Positions 1-8,628 of a stretch of 19,859 nt of DNA are shown here, piece by piece. Under the pieces are notes generated by a model. That model did no database searches and was not told the DNA's origin. It was given only the letters and a program-made list of their open reading frames with translations. The DNA comes from Bacteroidales bacterium (lineage in GTDB: Bacteria; Bacteroidota; Bacteroidia; Bacteroidales; UBA10428), in contig DAOUOU010000018.1 of NCBI GenBank assembly GCA_030626465.1, forward strand, positions 1-19,859, in the 5' to 3' direction. Each line of letters begins with the position of its first letter. The stretch's first letter is position 1. The translations under genes were made by a program, and so were the position numbers.

Positions 1-1164
1 AGGCAAAAATGGTTGGATAATGATTTTTACGGAATTACCTTCTCGATGAATTACAAGCAAAGCAGATCTGATCTAACCATTGGCGGTGCCTGGAACAAAT
101 ACGATGGGCGTCATTTTGGAAAAGTTATCTGGGCGGGATTTATGAGCGATGGAATGAAAAATCATGAATGGTATAGAGGAACAGGTATAAAAACCGATTT
201 CAATATTTTTTGTAAGTATAATTATCTTTTAACAAAAGGTTTAAACCTATACGCTGATTTTCAATATCGTTGGATAGTACATGAAATTGATGGCATTGAT
301 GATAATCTCAGAGATGTTACTCAATCGCATACTTTCAATTTTATTAATCCAAAAGTCGGGCTATTCTATAAACCTAATGAGAAACATGATATTTATTTTA
401 TGTACGCGGTTGCCAACAGAGAGCCTAACCGCAGCAATTATACTGATACAGATCCCGATGGGCCACAACCCAAGCCGGAGAGACTCTCAGATTACGAGGC
501 TGGTTACACATTTCGTAACAGAAACCTGGTTGCCGGATTGAATCTGTACTATATGCAGTATAAAGATCAGTTAATACTTACGGGGGAGATAAACGATGTA
601 GGTGCAACAATCTTAACCAACGTTGACCATAGTACGCGGAAAGGTATTGAGCTGATTTTAGACTGGGAAATTACCGGGAAGCTGTCATGGAAGGCAAACA
701 CGACAATAAGTGAAAGTCACATAAAGGCTTTTACAGAATATGTGGATGTGTATGATACTGAATGGAATTTTCTTGGTCAGTATTCAGAGAGCCCTGGCAA
801 AACAAATATTGCTTTTTCTCCACAAATAATTGCCAGCAGTCAGATACAAATACACGCTTTAAGAAACATGTCGATTGCATTACTATCCAACTATGTTAGT
901 AAACAATATATCGACAATACTTCAAGTGATGACAGGGTGCTCAATCCTTACTTTGTGAACAACCTGAAGATACAGTATTCTTTTCACACAAAAATCATAA
1001 AGGCAATTGATCTGCATTTACTTATTAACAATGTCTTTAATGCAAAATATGAAACAAATGCCTGGGTATATTCCTATTTTTTTGGTAATGAACGTAACAA
1101 ATCAGATGGTTATTATCCACAGGCCGGAATTCATTTTCTGGCAGGTCTGAACCTAAGGTTTTGA
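1..1164 (+). CDS. TonB-dependent outer-membrane receptor, C-terminal part (5' end outside window)
   Basis: The reading frame is open from base 1 (codons AGG CAA AAA TGG TTG ...), so the gene begins upstream and about 387 residues are visible. The protein shows the alternating aromatic/polar pattern of beta-barrel strands throughout. It has the QKWLDNDFYG stretch common in Bacteroidota TonB receptors, a typical last-strand region (INNVFNAKYETNAWVY) and a C-terminal ...GLNLRF ending in Phe, the BAM recognition signal. Receptors of this family import siderophore-iron, cobalamin or glycans across the outer membrane using TonB/ExbBD energy. The plug domain and any carboxypeptidase-like N-terminal domain are outside the window, so the substrate cannot be inferred. 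No SusD-like gene follows, which argues against a SusC-type glycan importer. The TTG at 13 is only an internal codon. Transcription ends at the hairpin at 1300. Confidence 0.9.
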   Translation, partial: RQKWLDNDFYGITFSMNYKQSRSDLTIGGAWNKYDGRHFGKVIWAGFMSDGMKNHEWYRGTGIKTDFNIFCKYNYLLTKGLNLYADFQYRWIVHEIDGIDDNLRDVTQSHTFNFINPKVGLFYKPNEKHDIYFMYAVANREPNRSNYTDTDPDGPQPKPERLSDYEAGYTFRNRNLVAGLNLYYMQYKDQLILTGEINDVGATILTNVDHSTRKGIELILDWEITGKLSWKANTTISESHIKAFTEYVDVYDTEWNFLGQYSESPGKTNIAFSPQIIASSQIQIHALRNMSIALLSNYVSKQYIDNTSSDDRVLNPYFVNNLKIQYSFHTKIIKAIDLHLLINNVFNAKYETNAWVYSYFFGNERNKSDGYYPQAGIHFLAGLNLRF

Positions 1165-1299
1165 TTGTTAATAAAAAGATTTGGAGGAATTCCAGAATAT
1201 TTTGATATTTCACATAGAATTAAGAGGTTAGCATTGCTATTTCTCATCAATTAATGCTTTTACCGACTTATTCTAGGTTTAGTTTTAGGGTTTTAGAAG

Positions 1300-1326
1300 A
1301 CCGGGAGTTATTACTCCCGGTTTTTC
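1300..1326 (+). terminator. Rho-independent terminator of the TonB receptor gene
   Basis: A perfect 9-bp stem, ACCGGGAGT (1300-1308) with ACTCCCGGT (1313-1321), encloses a 4-nt TATT loop and is followed directly by a T-rich run. It lies 135 bp after the receptor stop codon and touches the stop of the convergent xseB gene. It probably also limits read-through from the minus strand, although the minus-strand side has no good T-run. The 1165-1299 stretch before it shows nothing recognisable. Confidence 0.85.
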
Positions 1327-1538
1327 TATTTATTATTCTCAGAATCAAGATCATGAATAATTTTCTCAACTTCTTCTTCAGTTTCAAACAGCTTGGCTTT
1401 ACAAAATTTAATTAGTTCTGAAGCTTTCTTAACACTCTCTGTCAATTCATCAACATCCAGCTCGTTGTTTTCAAGCTTCACTAAAATATTTTCCAGCTCC
1501 GAGAATGCTTCTTTGTAAGTCAATTTCTTTTGTGTCAT
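1326..1538 (-). CDS. xseB: Exodeoxyribonuclease VII small subunit
   Basis: The 70-residue acidic, helical protein has the family pattern (LTYKEAFSELENILVKLEN, then LDVDELTESVKKASELIKFCKAKL) expected for XseB, which usually has 60-85 residues. Several XseB helical hairpins bind the long coiled-coil arm of XseA to form exonuclease VII, a metal-independent single-strand DNase that works in repair and degrades ssDNA in both directions. The ATG is 2 nt after the xseA stop codon, so the two are almost certainly co-transcribed and translationally coupled. It is the last gene of the four-gene operon. A nine-A run ends xseA just upstream; a one-base slip there would join the two frames (see findings). 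Confidence 0.93.
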   Translation of the reverse strand: MTQKKLTYKEAFSELENILVKLENNELDVDELTESVKKASELIKFCKAKLFETEEEVEKIIHDLDSENNK

Positions 1539-1540
1539 GA

Positions 1541-2914
1541 TTATTTTTTTTTAAGCACACTAACAATTTTTCCTTTGTACAATATTGTCTCCAGATCATC
1601 TCCTTTTTCGAGTGAATGGGAATCTTTAATGACTTTTCCATTTTTCCTGGTAATGGAATAGCCCCTTTTCATTATTTGTCTGGGATTGAGGTATACAATT
1701 CTATCATCAAATCGTTCCAGCCTGTTTTTATTTTTTTCAAATACAAAATTCAAATGTTTCATCAAAATCTTAATAAAGGTCTGAAGATCTTGCTGTCGAT
1801 TATTCCAGAAATTTTTTGAAGAAATGGTTAATCTGGTTTCTCTTTTGTTTAATACTATCTTTTTATGATAGACAACCTTCTTTGCTAAGGTGGTCAATGA
1901 GAAATTGAAATCCTGAAGAATGATATTCTTTCGTAATACCAGATCTTTTATCTTTTGAGTCATATTTGCAACTACTGACACAAAGATTTCTTGCGTATCG
2001 ATGATTAATTCACCAACACAATGAATAATTTGTTCTTCAACCTGATGCAAATTCACATCGTGCTCAGTAATAGTATCAATAAGAAAAGATGCAACTGCTG
2101 TGGGCGTTTTAAAACGATTATATGCAACAAGGTCAACAACTGAATCGTCCTGTTCATGACCTATGCCTGTTAATACGGGAAGAGGAAACTGAGTAATATG
2201 GTAGGCAAGCCAGTAAGAATCAAAACAACTCAGATCTGCTTTTGATCCACCTCCTCGAATAATAACGACTGCATCGAAAACTGATTCGTATTGGTAAATT
2301 TTATCAAGGGAAGAGATTATGGACTTTTCGGCTTCTTTGCCCTGCATTGTCGCAGGGAAAAGCTTAACATAAAATTTGTAGCCAGAAGAATTGCTTAGAA
2401 GCTGATCCATAAAATCTTCGTAACCGGCCGCTGTGACAGAAGAAATTACAGCAATTTTGTGGCACAGGTAGGGAAATTCAAGTTCTTTGTTCATTTCCAG
2501 AACACCCTCCTCATTCAGTCTTTGTATTACGTTCTGTTTACGAAGCGCAAGTTCACCTATCGTATAGACAGGTTCAATATCAGTTATATTCAAACTTAAG
2601 CCGTAAACTTCATGAAATTCGACACATACTTTTATCATGATATCAAGTCCTGTTGACAAAGGCTGCTTGGTGGTTGTCTCAAAGTATGGTTTAATCATAC
2701 GATAACCAGTTGCCCAGATAGTAGCACGCGATCGGGCTATGATCTGATCGGATGCAGGATCTTTTTGTATAAGCTCAAGGTAGCAATGACCGCTGTGGTT
2801 GACTTTTATTTCACTGATCTCACCTGTTACCCAATAACTTTTTTCACAATTCGTTTTTAGGATGCCTTTGATTTGATTATTTAACTCAAATAGGGAAAGT
2901 GGTTTCGGTTGCAT
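1541..2914 (-). CDS. xseA: Exodeoxyribonuclease VII large subunit
   Basis: The 457-residue protein matches XseA in length and order. An N-terminal OB-fold (about 1-110) binds ssDNA. A catalytic core follows with RGGGSKADLSCFD (220-232), GIGHEQDDSVVDLVA (250-264) and KTPTAVA (269-275). A long helical arm (about 285-400) binds XseB, and a C-terminal segment carries RGYSITRKNGK. The product is the catalytic, ssDNA-binding subunit of exonuclease VII in the cytoplasm. It starts 4 nt downstream of the subtilase stop codon and ends 2 nt before xseB, so it belongs to the same operon. Its last codons are CTT AAA AAA AAA TAA, a nine-A run that could promote polymerase or ribosome slippage. Confidence 0.96.
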   Translation of the reverse strand: MQPKPLSLFELNNQIKGILKTNCEKSYWVTGEISEIKVNHSGHCYLELIQKDPASDQIIARSRATIWATGYRMIKPYFETTTKQPLSTGLDIMIKVCVEFHEVYGLSLNITDIEPVYTIGELALRKQNVIQRLNEEGVLEMNKELEFPYLCHKIAVISSVTAAGYEDFMDQLLSNSSGYKFYVKLFPATMQGKEAEKSIISSLDKIYQYESVFDAVVIIRGGGSKADLSCFDSYWLAYHITQFPLPVLTGIGHEQDDSVVDLVAYNRFKTPTAVASFLIDTITEHDVNLHQVEEQIIHCVGELIIDTQEIFVSVVANMTQKIKDLVLRKNIILQDFNFSLTTLAKKVVYHKKIVLNKRETRLTISSKNFWNNRQQDLQTFIKILMKHLNFVFEKNKNRLERFDDRIVYLNPRQIMKRGYSITRKNGKVIKDSHSLEKGDDLETILYKGKIVSVLKKK

Positions 2915-2918
2915 CAGA

Positions 2919-4583
2919 TTATTTTATCTTCATAAATGGGATTGTATGAACGCCCCCCGGAAACTCGATTTTCAATAGGTACAAACCTGTTTCTAATACA
3001 TCAATGTCTTCAAATTCAAGTACAGCATGAGCTCCAATAATTTCTCTTTCTTCTTGTTTTACTATTGTGCCCAGGATATTATAATAGCTGATCAGCACCA
3101 TTCCATCCTGGGAATGAAGAGGTCGAAGAATTTCAAGGTACAAATAGCTTCGGGCAGGATTTGGGAAGACGTTATAAGTAATAATATTATTCTCGGGAGG
3201 TGGCATAATACTATTTAAATAGCGGTCTGCAAGAATGAAATTCGGAATACCAAAACCATACAGTGAATCGGGATTCTCATACTGAGAACTGCTCTGTTGA
3301 ATTGATTCAATAATTTGCAAGGCTGAAGCATGAGGGTTTGCCTGCCATAAACATGCTACCAGTCCTGAAACAACAGGAGCCGAGCATGATGTACCAGAAC
3401 ATTGAGCAATCTTTCCAGCTGGTGATTGGGCTACAGTTTCAACTCCCTGCGCACATACATCAGGTTTAACTCTTCTGTCGTAACTTGGACCTCTCGAGCT
3501 GAAATCAGCAATTGTTTGTTGAGCATCAACAGCTCCGACAGTGATAATATTTTTTGCATCTCCCGGAGCCAATATTCGAAACCATGGATCATCACCTGCA
3601 TTTCCAGCGCTGGACACTATAACCATTCCTTTTGCAGCTGCTATTTTAGCACCTACCGAAATGGGGGTGGTTTCTCCATCCATATCATTAAATGAATGAT
3701 TTTGTAATGAATCATCGAAAAGTGAATATCCTAGAGAAGAATTAATTATATCCGCACCCAGACTATCAGCAAACTCAGCTCCACATACCCAGTTATATTC
3801 TTCTATGATATATTCTGAATTTCCATCTTCCGTCCGGGTAAGGGCAAAATTTGCCTTTGTGGCTGATCCATAGATAGCATTTTCATATATGCCACCAATT
3901 ATTGAAAAAACAAATGTCCCATGGTGATGTGATGCGAAAAGGTCTAATGTATCTTTCACGAAATCTCTTGAAGCTACAATTCTGTTTTCTTCCCATATAT
4001 GTTGCAGCGAACTTACATCATCAGCGTTTGTGAAGCCAGCATCCTGAACAACTATTAGTAATCCCTGACCTTCATATCTATTGCGATGTAGATATTCGCC
4101 ACTAAGCATTTTGATCTGGTTGGAGGAATATCCGTAAGGAAGTGTATAAGGGGATAAGGTCTTTTTTGGCCGTAATATTTTTACCTGTCCCGTATCGTGA
4201 AAAGCAGGTTTGACTAGAATAGGAGCAGATCTGATAAATGAGTAATTTTCAAGGGTATCCATTAGTGCAGAATCGGCAGAAGCTACTATGGCTCCATTAA
4301 ACCATTTTGAAATGTTTATTACATCAAAGCCCAGGACTTTTAATTGATTTATATATTGAGGATCAACTGGCAAGTCATCTTCAGTTATTGCAATGTTTTG
4401 TCGTAGCCTTCTTTCTATGGATCTTTCAGATAGAAATTCATTGGGAGAATCAACGGAATAAGGTGTGTTTTCTTTATCAACAAAATTAATCCAGTATTTA
4501 GGTAGCTCATCCTGAGACAGAAGAATAAGGGGATAGACGGAGAAGAACGTAACTACAATAAATATTGATTTGTACCTGGTCAT
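2919..4583 (-). CDS. Secreted subtilisin-like (S8) serine protease with type IX secretion C-terminal domain
   Basis: The protein has 554 residues. Residues 1-24 form a Sec signal peptide (hydrophobic core, cleavage near LLSQ|D). Residues about 25-150 look like a propeptide or N-terminal domain (the ...YWINFVDK opening is common in Bacteroidota S8 proteases). The peptidase domain carries the triad D181 (VVQDAGF), H221 (HHHGTF) and S399 (CSGTSCSAP), plus the oxyanion Asn328 (SSAGNAG), so it should be active. The last ~85 residues contain NVFPNPARSYLYL (471-483) and LETGLYLLKIE (530-540), which is the Por/T9SS type A sorting domain that directs export through the type IX system and often surface attachment. 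The start is 1 nt after the upstream stop codon, and xseA follows 4 nt downstream. The substrate is unknown. A shared operon with exonuclease VII has no obvious functional reason. Confidence 0.93.
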   Translation of the reverse strand: MTRYKSIFIVVTFFSVYPLILLSQDELPKYWINFVDKENTPYSVDSPNEFLSERSIERRLRQNIAITEDDLPVDPQYINQLKVLGFDVINISKWFNGAIVASADSALMDTLENYSFIRSAPILVKPAFHDTGQVKILRPKKTLSPYTLPYGYSSNQIKMLSGEYLHRNRYEGQGLLIVVQDAGFTNADDVSSLQHIWEENRIVASRDFVKDTLDLFASHHHGTFVFSIIGGIYENAIYGSATKANFALTRTEDGNSEYIIEEYNWVCGAEFADSLGADIINSSLGYSLFDDSLQNHSFNDMDGETTPISVGAKIAAAKGMVIVSSAGNAGDDPWFRILAPGDAKNIITVGAVDAQQTIADFSSRGPSYDRRVKPDVCAQGVETVAQSPAGKIAQCSGTSCSAPVVSGLVACLWQANPHASALQIIESIQQSSSQYENPDSLYGFGIPNFILADRYLNSIMPPPENNIITYNVFPNPARSYLYLEILRPLHSQDGMVLISYYNILGTIVKQEEREIIGAHAVLEFEDIDVLETGLYLLKIEFPGGVHTIPFMKIK

Positions 4584-4584
4584 A

Positions 4585-5388
4585 TTAATAGTACCCGCCG
4601 GGTGGCAACATATCTTCTATTGAAGGGTCCTCGTATTTACCTATATTTTCCTCAACCATTTTAAAAAATTCCTGATTTTTCTTTATTATCTCTTCTTCGT
4701 TTTCTGCTTTCCCATGCTTGTATATAATCTCAAACTTTTTTTGTCCTTCGTCGGTAAAAAACGTCCAGTTTCCGTGGCGCTTATTATCAATATGGTGACC
4801 TAAAATAAAAATATTCCCGTTAGGCCAATAAACTGTATAGGAACCATTTACCTTATTGAAGGAATAGAAAGTTTTTAATTTTTGGGTTCCGTCATCAAAG
4901 TACTGATTCCAGATACCGTATTTGGCATTATTTACCCATTCTATTTCTTCGGATATTTGTCCGTTAGCGTAATAGTGCTTCTCCATACCATTTTTTATGC
5001 CCTTATTATAAGATTCTATTGATGTGAGTGTTCCGGAGTAAAAACTATAATATTTCCAGAGACTGTCTTTCTTTTCATTGCAATAGATTCCTTCTGCTGC
5101 CAATTCACCATCATCATAAAAAAACTTTGTCTTAACATATTCATTATCCTCACAATAATGCATTATTACCCTTACTTCTCCACTTTTATAATACCTTTTA
5201 AACTTACCAAAAGGTTTCCCGTTTTTAAAATACCCCTCATACATTGGTTTCCCGTTTGAATACTCTTTTTTCCAGTAACCCTGTTTTAATCCTTTGTCAT
5301 CAACCTGATTTATTGTATCGGTTTGTGCTTTGATACCCATATGAGTTACAAATAAGAAGCCTGCAAGAAGAAGAAATAGTTTTTGCAT
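4585..5388 (-). CDS. Exported YwqK/MORN-like repeat protein
   Basis: The 267-residue protein starts with a signal peptide (MQKLFLLLAGFLFVTHMGIKAQ). It then carries about seven degenerate repeats of the form G-x-W/F-x-x-Y-x-x-(N/D)G-x-x, for example GYWKKEYSNGKPMYEG (37-52), GKFKRYYKSGEV (61-72), GMEKHYYANGQI (134-145), GIWNQYFDDGTQ (158-169), GSYTVYWPNGNI (182-193) and GNWTFFTDEGQ (206-216). This is the MORN/YwqK-type repeat, a beta-hairpin scaffold often labelled 'YwqK family antitoxin' although toxin-antitoxin activity is not implied here. The tail (230-267) is charged and ends LPPGGYY. It is the first gene of the operon with the subtilase and xseAB. The 126-bp gap to dnaK must hold the operon promoter. 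Only near matches to TAnnTTTG (TATATTTT, TACATTTA) are seen, without a clear upstream TTG. A binding partner for the secreted protease is possible but speculative. Confidence 0.85.
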   Translation of the reverse strand: MQKLFLLLAGFLFVTHMGIKAQTDTINQVDDKGLKQGYWKKEYSNGKPMYEGYFKNGKPFGKFKRYYKSGEVRVIMHYCEDNEYVKTKFFYDDGELAAEGIYCNEKKDSLWKYYSFYSGTLTSIESYNKGIKNGMEKHYYANGQISEEIEWVNNAKYGIWNQYFDDGTQKLKTFYSFNKVNGSYTVYWPNGNIFILGHHIDNKRHGNWTFFTDEGQKKFEIIYKHGKAENEEEIIKKNQEFFKMVEENIGKYEDPSIEDMLPPGGYY

Positions 5389-5459
5389 GTTGGTTTTATT
5401 ATTATTATGCTAAATGTAACGAAATTATTTTGCACCTACTAAGATAAAATATATGAGAC

Positions 5460-5490
5460 AAAAACAGAAAGGCTGCCCATTGGACAGCCT
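5460..5490 (-). terminator. Terminator of dnaK
   Basis: On the minus strand the RNA forms AGGCUGUCC (5490-5482), a 3-nt AAU loop and GGGCAGCCU (5478-5470), a 9-bp stem with one G-U pair. This is followed by UUCUGUUUUUG. It lies 25 nt after the dnaK stop codon, so dnaK is terminated before the YwqK-like operon and that operon needs its own promoter. Confidence 0.85.
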
Positions 5491-5514
5491 GTATATAGAA
5501 ATGTTTGGGATTCG

Positions 5515-7431
5515 TTATTTTACCTCCTCAAAATCAACATCTGTTACCTCCTGATCACCTCCTTTATCATCTTTGGATGATTTATCATCGGCACCGGCGT
5601 CTTCTTGTTCCTGGGTACCCTGGGCTTGCTGACTTGCATTATACATATCCTGTGAAGCAGCTTGCCATACCTGGTTCAACTCGGCAGTAGCTTTGTCAAT
5701 AGCTTCAATATCCTGGCTTTTATGTGTTTCTTTTAAAACTGCAAGAGCTTTTTCTATAGGTTCCTTTTTATCTTGAGGTATTTTGTCTCCAAATTCCTTT
5801 AACTGCTTTTCTGTCTGGAATATTAAACTATCGGCAGTATTGAGCTTATCAACTCGTTCACGGGCTTTTAAATCTTCAGCTTCATTGACTTTGGCTTCGT
5901 CGCGCATACGTTTTATTTCGTCGTCACTCAAACCTGATGAAGCTTCGATACGAATACTCTGCTCTTTACCTGTACCTTTATCTTTTGCTGAAACATGAAG
6001 AATACCATTTGCATCAATATCAAATGTCACTTCAATTTGTGGTAGTCCTCTTGGGGAAGGTGGTATGCCATCAAGATGAAATCGCCCAATAGTCTTATTT
6101 CCGGCAGCCATAGGCCTTTCGCCCTGCAATACATGAATTTCAACCGACGGTTGATTATCAGCAGCAGTGGTAAAAGTCTCTGCTTTTTTAGTTGGTATTG
6201 TTGTATTTGCTTCGATAAGTCTTGTCATTACTCCACCCATGGTTTCAATACCCAGCGAAAGAGGAGTAACATCAAGAAGCAATACATCTTTCACCTCGCC
6301 GGTTAAAACACCACCCTGAATTGCTGCACCAACGGCTACTACCTCATCAGGGTTCACACCTTTTGATGGTTTTTTACCAAAGAATTCCTCAACAACTTTC
6401 TGTATGGCAGGTATACGTGTAGATCCTCCCACAAGAATTACTTCATTAATATCTGAAGCTGTCATACCCGAATCTTTTAAAGCAGTTTTACAAGGGCCAA
6501 CAGTCGACTGGATTAATTTATCAGCAAGTTGCTCAAATTGCGCGCGTGTTAATGTTTTTACAAGGTGCTTGGGAATACCATCAACAGGCATGATATAAGG
6601 CAGATTGATCTCTGTCTGGGTTGAACTTGAAAGTTCAATTTTGGCCTTTTCTGCAGCTTCTTTAAGACGTTGTAATGCCATGGGATCTTTTTTCAGATCA
6701 ATTCCTTCGTCTTTCTTAAATTCGACAGTTAACCAGTCAATAATCACCTGGTCAATATCATCTCCACCCAGGTGAGTATCGCCATTTGTTGATTTTACTT
6801 CAAAAACTCCATCACCAAGTTCCAGGATAGATATATCGAATGTACCTCCTCCAAGGTCGAAAACAGCAATTTTCAGATCCTGATCCTTTTTATCAAGACC
6901 ATATGCAAGAGATGCTGCAGTAGGCTCATTAATAATTCTTTTTACTGTAAGTCCGGCTATTTCTCCAGCTTCTTTAGTAGCTTGTCGCTGAGAATCATTA
7001 AAGTAAGCAGGTACAGTAATAACTGCGTCGGTCACTTCCTGCCCAAGATAATCTTCGGCTGTTTTCTTCATTTTCTGAAGCACCATTGCAGATATTTCCT
7101 GGGGTGTGTAATTGCGGTTATCAATTTTTACCCTGGGGGTATTGTTATCTCCTTTGACGACTTTGTATGGAACACGATTGATTTCTTTTTGTGTGTTATC
7201 GAAAGTTTCACCCATGAATCGCTTTATAGAGGAAACTGTTTTCTGCGGATTGGTTATCGCTTGCCTTTTAGCGGGATCACCAACTTTTCGTTCACCATTA
7301 TCAATAAAAGCAACCATGGAAGGTGTTGTCCGTTTCCCTTCACTGTTAGGAATAACAACAGGCTCATTACCTTCCATAACTGAAACACAACTGTTTGTGG
7401 TTCCTAAATCGATGCCAATTATTTTACCCAT
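5515..7431 (-). CDS. dnaK: Molecular chaperone DnaK (Hsp70)
   Basis: The 638-residue protein is full length for DnaK. The ATPase domain shows IGIDLGTTNSCVSVMEG (5-21), NEPTAASLAYG (168-178), FDLGGGTFDISIL (191-203) and VILVGGSTRIPAI (331-343). The interdomain linker is DVLLLDVTP (382-390). The beta substrate-binding domain and helical lid follow, and a charged disordered tail ends DVDFEEVK. DnaK binds exposed hydrophobic peptides and refolds them in ATP-driven cycles with DnaJ and GrpE. Neither partner gene is adjacent, so this is a monocistronic dnaK with its own terminator. Upstream, on the minus strand, TTG followed after 19 nt by TATAAATA is the best but weak promoter candidate. No CIRCE operator was seen. 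The gene is divergent from panB across 242 bp. Confidence 0.98.
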   Translation of the reverse strand: MGKIIGIDLGTTNSCVSVMEGNEPVVIPNSEGKRTTPSMVAFIDNGERKVGDPAKRQAITNPQKTVSSIKRFMGETFDNTQKEINRVPYKVVKGDNNTPRVKIDNRNYTPQEISAMVLQKMKKTAEDYLGQEVTDAVITVPAYFNDSQRQATKEAGEIAGLTVKRIINEPTAASLAYGLDKKDQDLKIAVFDLGGGTFDISILELGDGVFEVKSTNGDTHLGGDDIDQVIIDWLTVEFKKDEGIDLKKDPMALQRLKEAAEKAKIELSSSTQTEINLPYIMPVDGIPKHLVKTLTRAQFEQLADKLIQSTVGPCKTALKDSGMTASDINEVILVGGSTRIPAIQKVVEEFFGKKPSKGVNPDEVVAVGAAIQGGVLTGEVKDVLLLDVTPLSLGIETMGGVMTRLIEANTTIPTKKAETFTTAADNQPSVEIHVLQGERPMAAGNKTIGRFHLDGIPPSPRGLPQIEVTFDIDANGILHVSAKDKGTGKEQSIRIEASSGLSDDEIKRMRDEAKVNEAEDLKARERVDKLNTADSLIFQTEKQLKEFGDKIPQDKKEPIEKALAVLKETHKSQDIEAIDKATAELNQVWQAASQDMYNASQQAQGTQEQEDAGADDKSSKDDKGGDQEVTDVDFEEVK

Positions 7432-7616
7432 TACTATTTCGTATTTATATGTTAATATTTTAAAGTTTCAATTTTGCATGAATTAGTCAATCATTATGCC
7501 AAGAACATAATACACCATGTTTTTGTCAGCTTAAGACAGAAATTGAAGAATCCTTATATTATTTATGTGACAAAAAGGCAGAAGATCTAATAAGTTCTGT
7601 AAAAAGAAAGTTGTCC

Positions 7617-7649
7617 TTGTAATATGTAAGAATTTATTTATAAACTTTG
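7617..7649 (+). promoter_or_regulatory. Putative Bacteroidota-type promoter of panB
   Basis: TTG at 7617-7619 is followed about 21 nt later by TAAACTTTGC, a one-base-longer variant of the TAnnTTTG -7 element. This would place the transcription start near 7655 and leave a leader of only about 20 nt before the panB ATG. The other 7432-7610 sequence between dnaK and panB shows no further recognised element. Confidence 0.45.
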
Positions 7650-7673
7650 CAGGCATGAACTAAAACCTTTATC

Positions 7674-8489
7674 ATGTCAATATCTTCAAAAGATAAGCGG
7701 GTTACAACTCACAGACTCCTTGAAATGAAACAGAGAGGAGAAAAAATCGCCATTCTTACCGCTTACGAATATTCCATAGCCAAGATTCTTGATAACACCG
7801 GGATTGATGTGATTCTGGTTGGCGATTCTGCCTCCAATGTTATGGCCGGACATGAGACTACAGTACCTATCACTCTTAATGAGATGATTTACCATGCTTC
7901 AGGAGTAGTGAAAGGAGTAAAGCGGGCTCTGGTAGTAGTTGATCTGCCCTTTGGAACTTACCAGGGAAATTCAAAAGAAGCGCTCTCATCTGCTATACGC
8001 ATTATGAAAGAGACCGGTGCAAGTGCCGTGAAAATGGAAGGAGGAGCTGAAGTAAAGGAATCGGTAATAAGAATTCTTTCAGCAGGAATACCTGTTATGG
8101 GACATTTGGGTTTAACACCGCAGTCAATCCATAAATTTGGGACATATGTTGTAAGAGCACAGGATAAAAAAGAAGCAGAAAAGCTAATTGAAGATGCACA
8201 TTTGCTCGAAGAAGCAGGAGTCTTTGGTATAGTGCTTGAAAAAATACCTGCAATACTGGGAAAAAAAGTTGCTCAATCATTGAAAATTCCGATAATTGGA
8301 ATAGGGGCTGGCAATAAAGTTGACGGACAGATACTGGTACTGCATGATATGCTTGGAATTACACAGGAATTCTCACCACGTTTTCTCCGCCGATATCACA
8401 ACCTGAACAAGGAAATCCATAATGCAGTAGCTAATTATATTGATGATGTTAAAAAGGTAAAATTTCCGGACGAAAAGGAACAGTATTAG
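7674..8489 (+). CDS. panB: 3-methyl-2-oxobutanoate hydroxymethyltransferase (ketopantoate hydroxymethyltransferase)
   Basis: The 271-residue protein has the length and motifs of PanB, which transfers a hydroxymethyl group from 5,10-methylene-tetrahydrofolate to 2-oxoisovalerate, the first committed step of pantothenate/CoA synthesis. The visible TIM-barrel signatures are ILTAYEYSIAKI (27-38), VGDS (49-52), VVVDLPFGTY (87-96), AVKMEGG (118-124), GHLGLTPQS (143-151), VLEKIPA (187-193) and IIGIGAGNKVDGQ (207-219). Metal ligands D51, D90 and E122 and the probable catalytic E189 are all conserved. The start follows a short leader after the promoter at 7617. No other pan gene is adjacent. The next gene is 355 bp away across a repeat array, so panB is probably a single-gene transcript. 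Confidence 0.96.
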   Translation: MSISSKDKRVTTHRLLEMKQRGEKIAILTAYEYSIAKILDNTGIDVILVGDSASNVMAGHETTVPITLNEMIYHASGVVKGVKRALVVVDLPFGTYQGNSKEALSSAIRIMKETGASAVKMEGGAEVKESVIRILSAGIPVMGHLGLTPQSIHKFGTYVVRAQDKKEAEKLIEDAHLLEEAGVFGIVLEKIPAILGKKVAQSLKIPIIGIGAGNKVDGQILVLHDMLGITQEFSPRFLRRYHNLNKEIHNAVANYIDDVKKVKFPDEKEQY

Positions 8490-8532
8490 TTGCAGGCCTC
8501 AGGCTCCAAGTCTTTAAAAGATATGAGATATG

Positions 8533-8574
8533 AGTAGTCAGAAGTCAGAAGACGGAAGACAAAAGACAGAAGAT
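8533..8574 (+). repeat. Heptamer tandem array, six units
   Basis: Six contiguous 7-bp units, AGTAGTC, AGAAGTC, AGAAGAC, GGAAGAC, AAAAGAC and AGAAGAT, each differ from the next by one or two bases. The purine-rich tract begins 43 bp after the panB stop codon and is followed after one base by an octamer array. No hairpin or ORF explains it. Confidence 0.9.
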
Positions 8575-8575
8575 T

Positions 8576-8615
8576 GATGAACTGGGGAACTGGTGAACTG
8601 ATGAAATGGCGAATT
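8576..8615 (+). repeat. Octamer tandem array, consensus GRTGAACT, five units
   Basis: Five contiguous 8-bp units, GATGAACT, GGGGAACT, GGTGAACT, GATGAAAT and GGCGAATT, drift progressively from the first. The same octamer recurs in opposite orientation at 8769-8792, so the two arrays could pair as a long imperfect stem of about 22 bp around a loop of about 170 nt. Confidence 0.9.
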
Positions 8616-8628
8616 TCGATTTATAAAC

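Noticed and set aside
4585..5388. Calling the YwqK-like protein an antitoxin
   Set aside because: The family label comes from repeat similarity. This protein has a signal peptide and no toxin gene beside it, so a toxin-antitoxin role is not supported.
6982..7486. Long plus-strand ORFs opposite dnaK
   Set aside because: They are antisense shadows of a highly conserved gene, with no recognisable domain or start context.
7432..7673. CIRCE/HrcA operator in front of dnaK
   Set aside because: No inverted repeat of the TTAGCACTC/GAGTGCTAA type was found in this gap on either strand.
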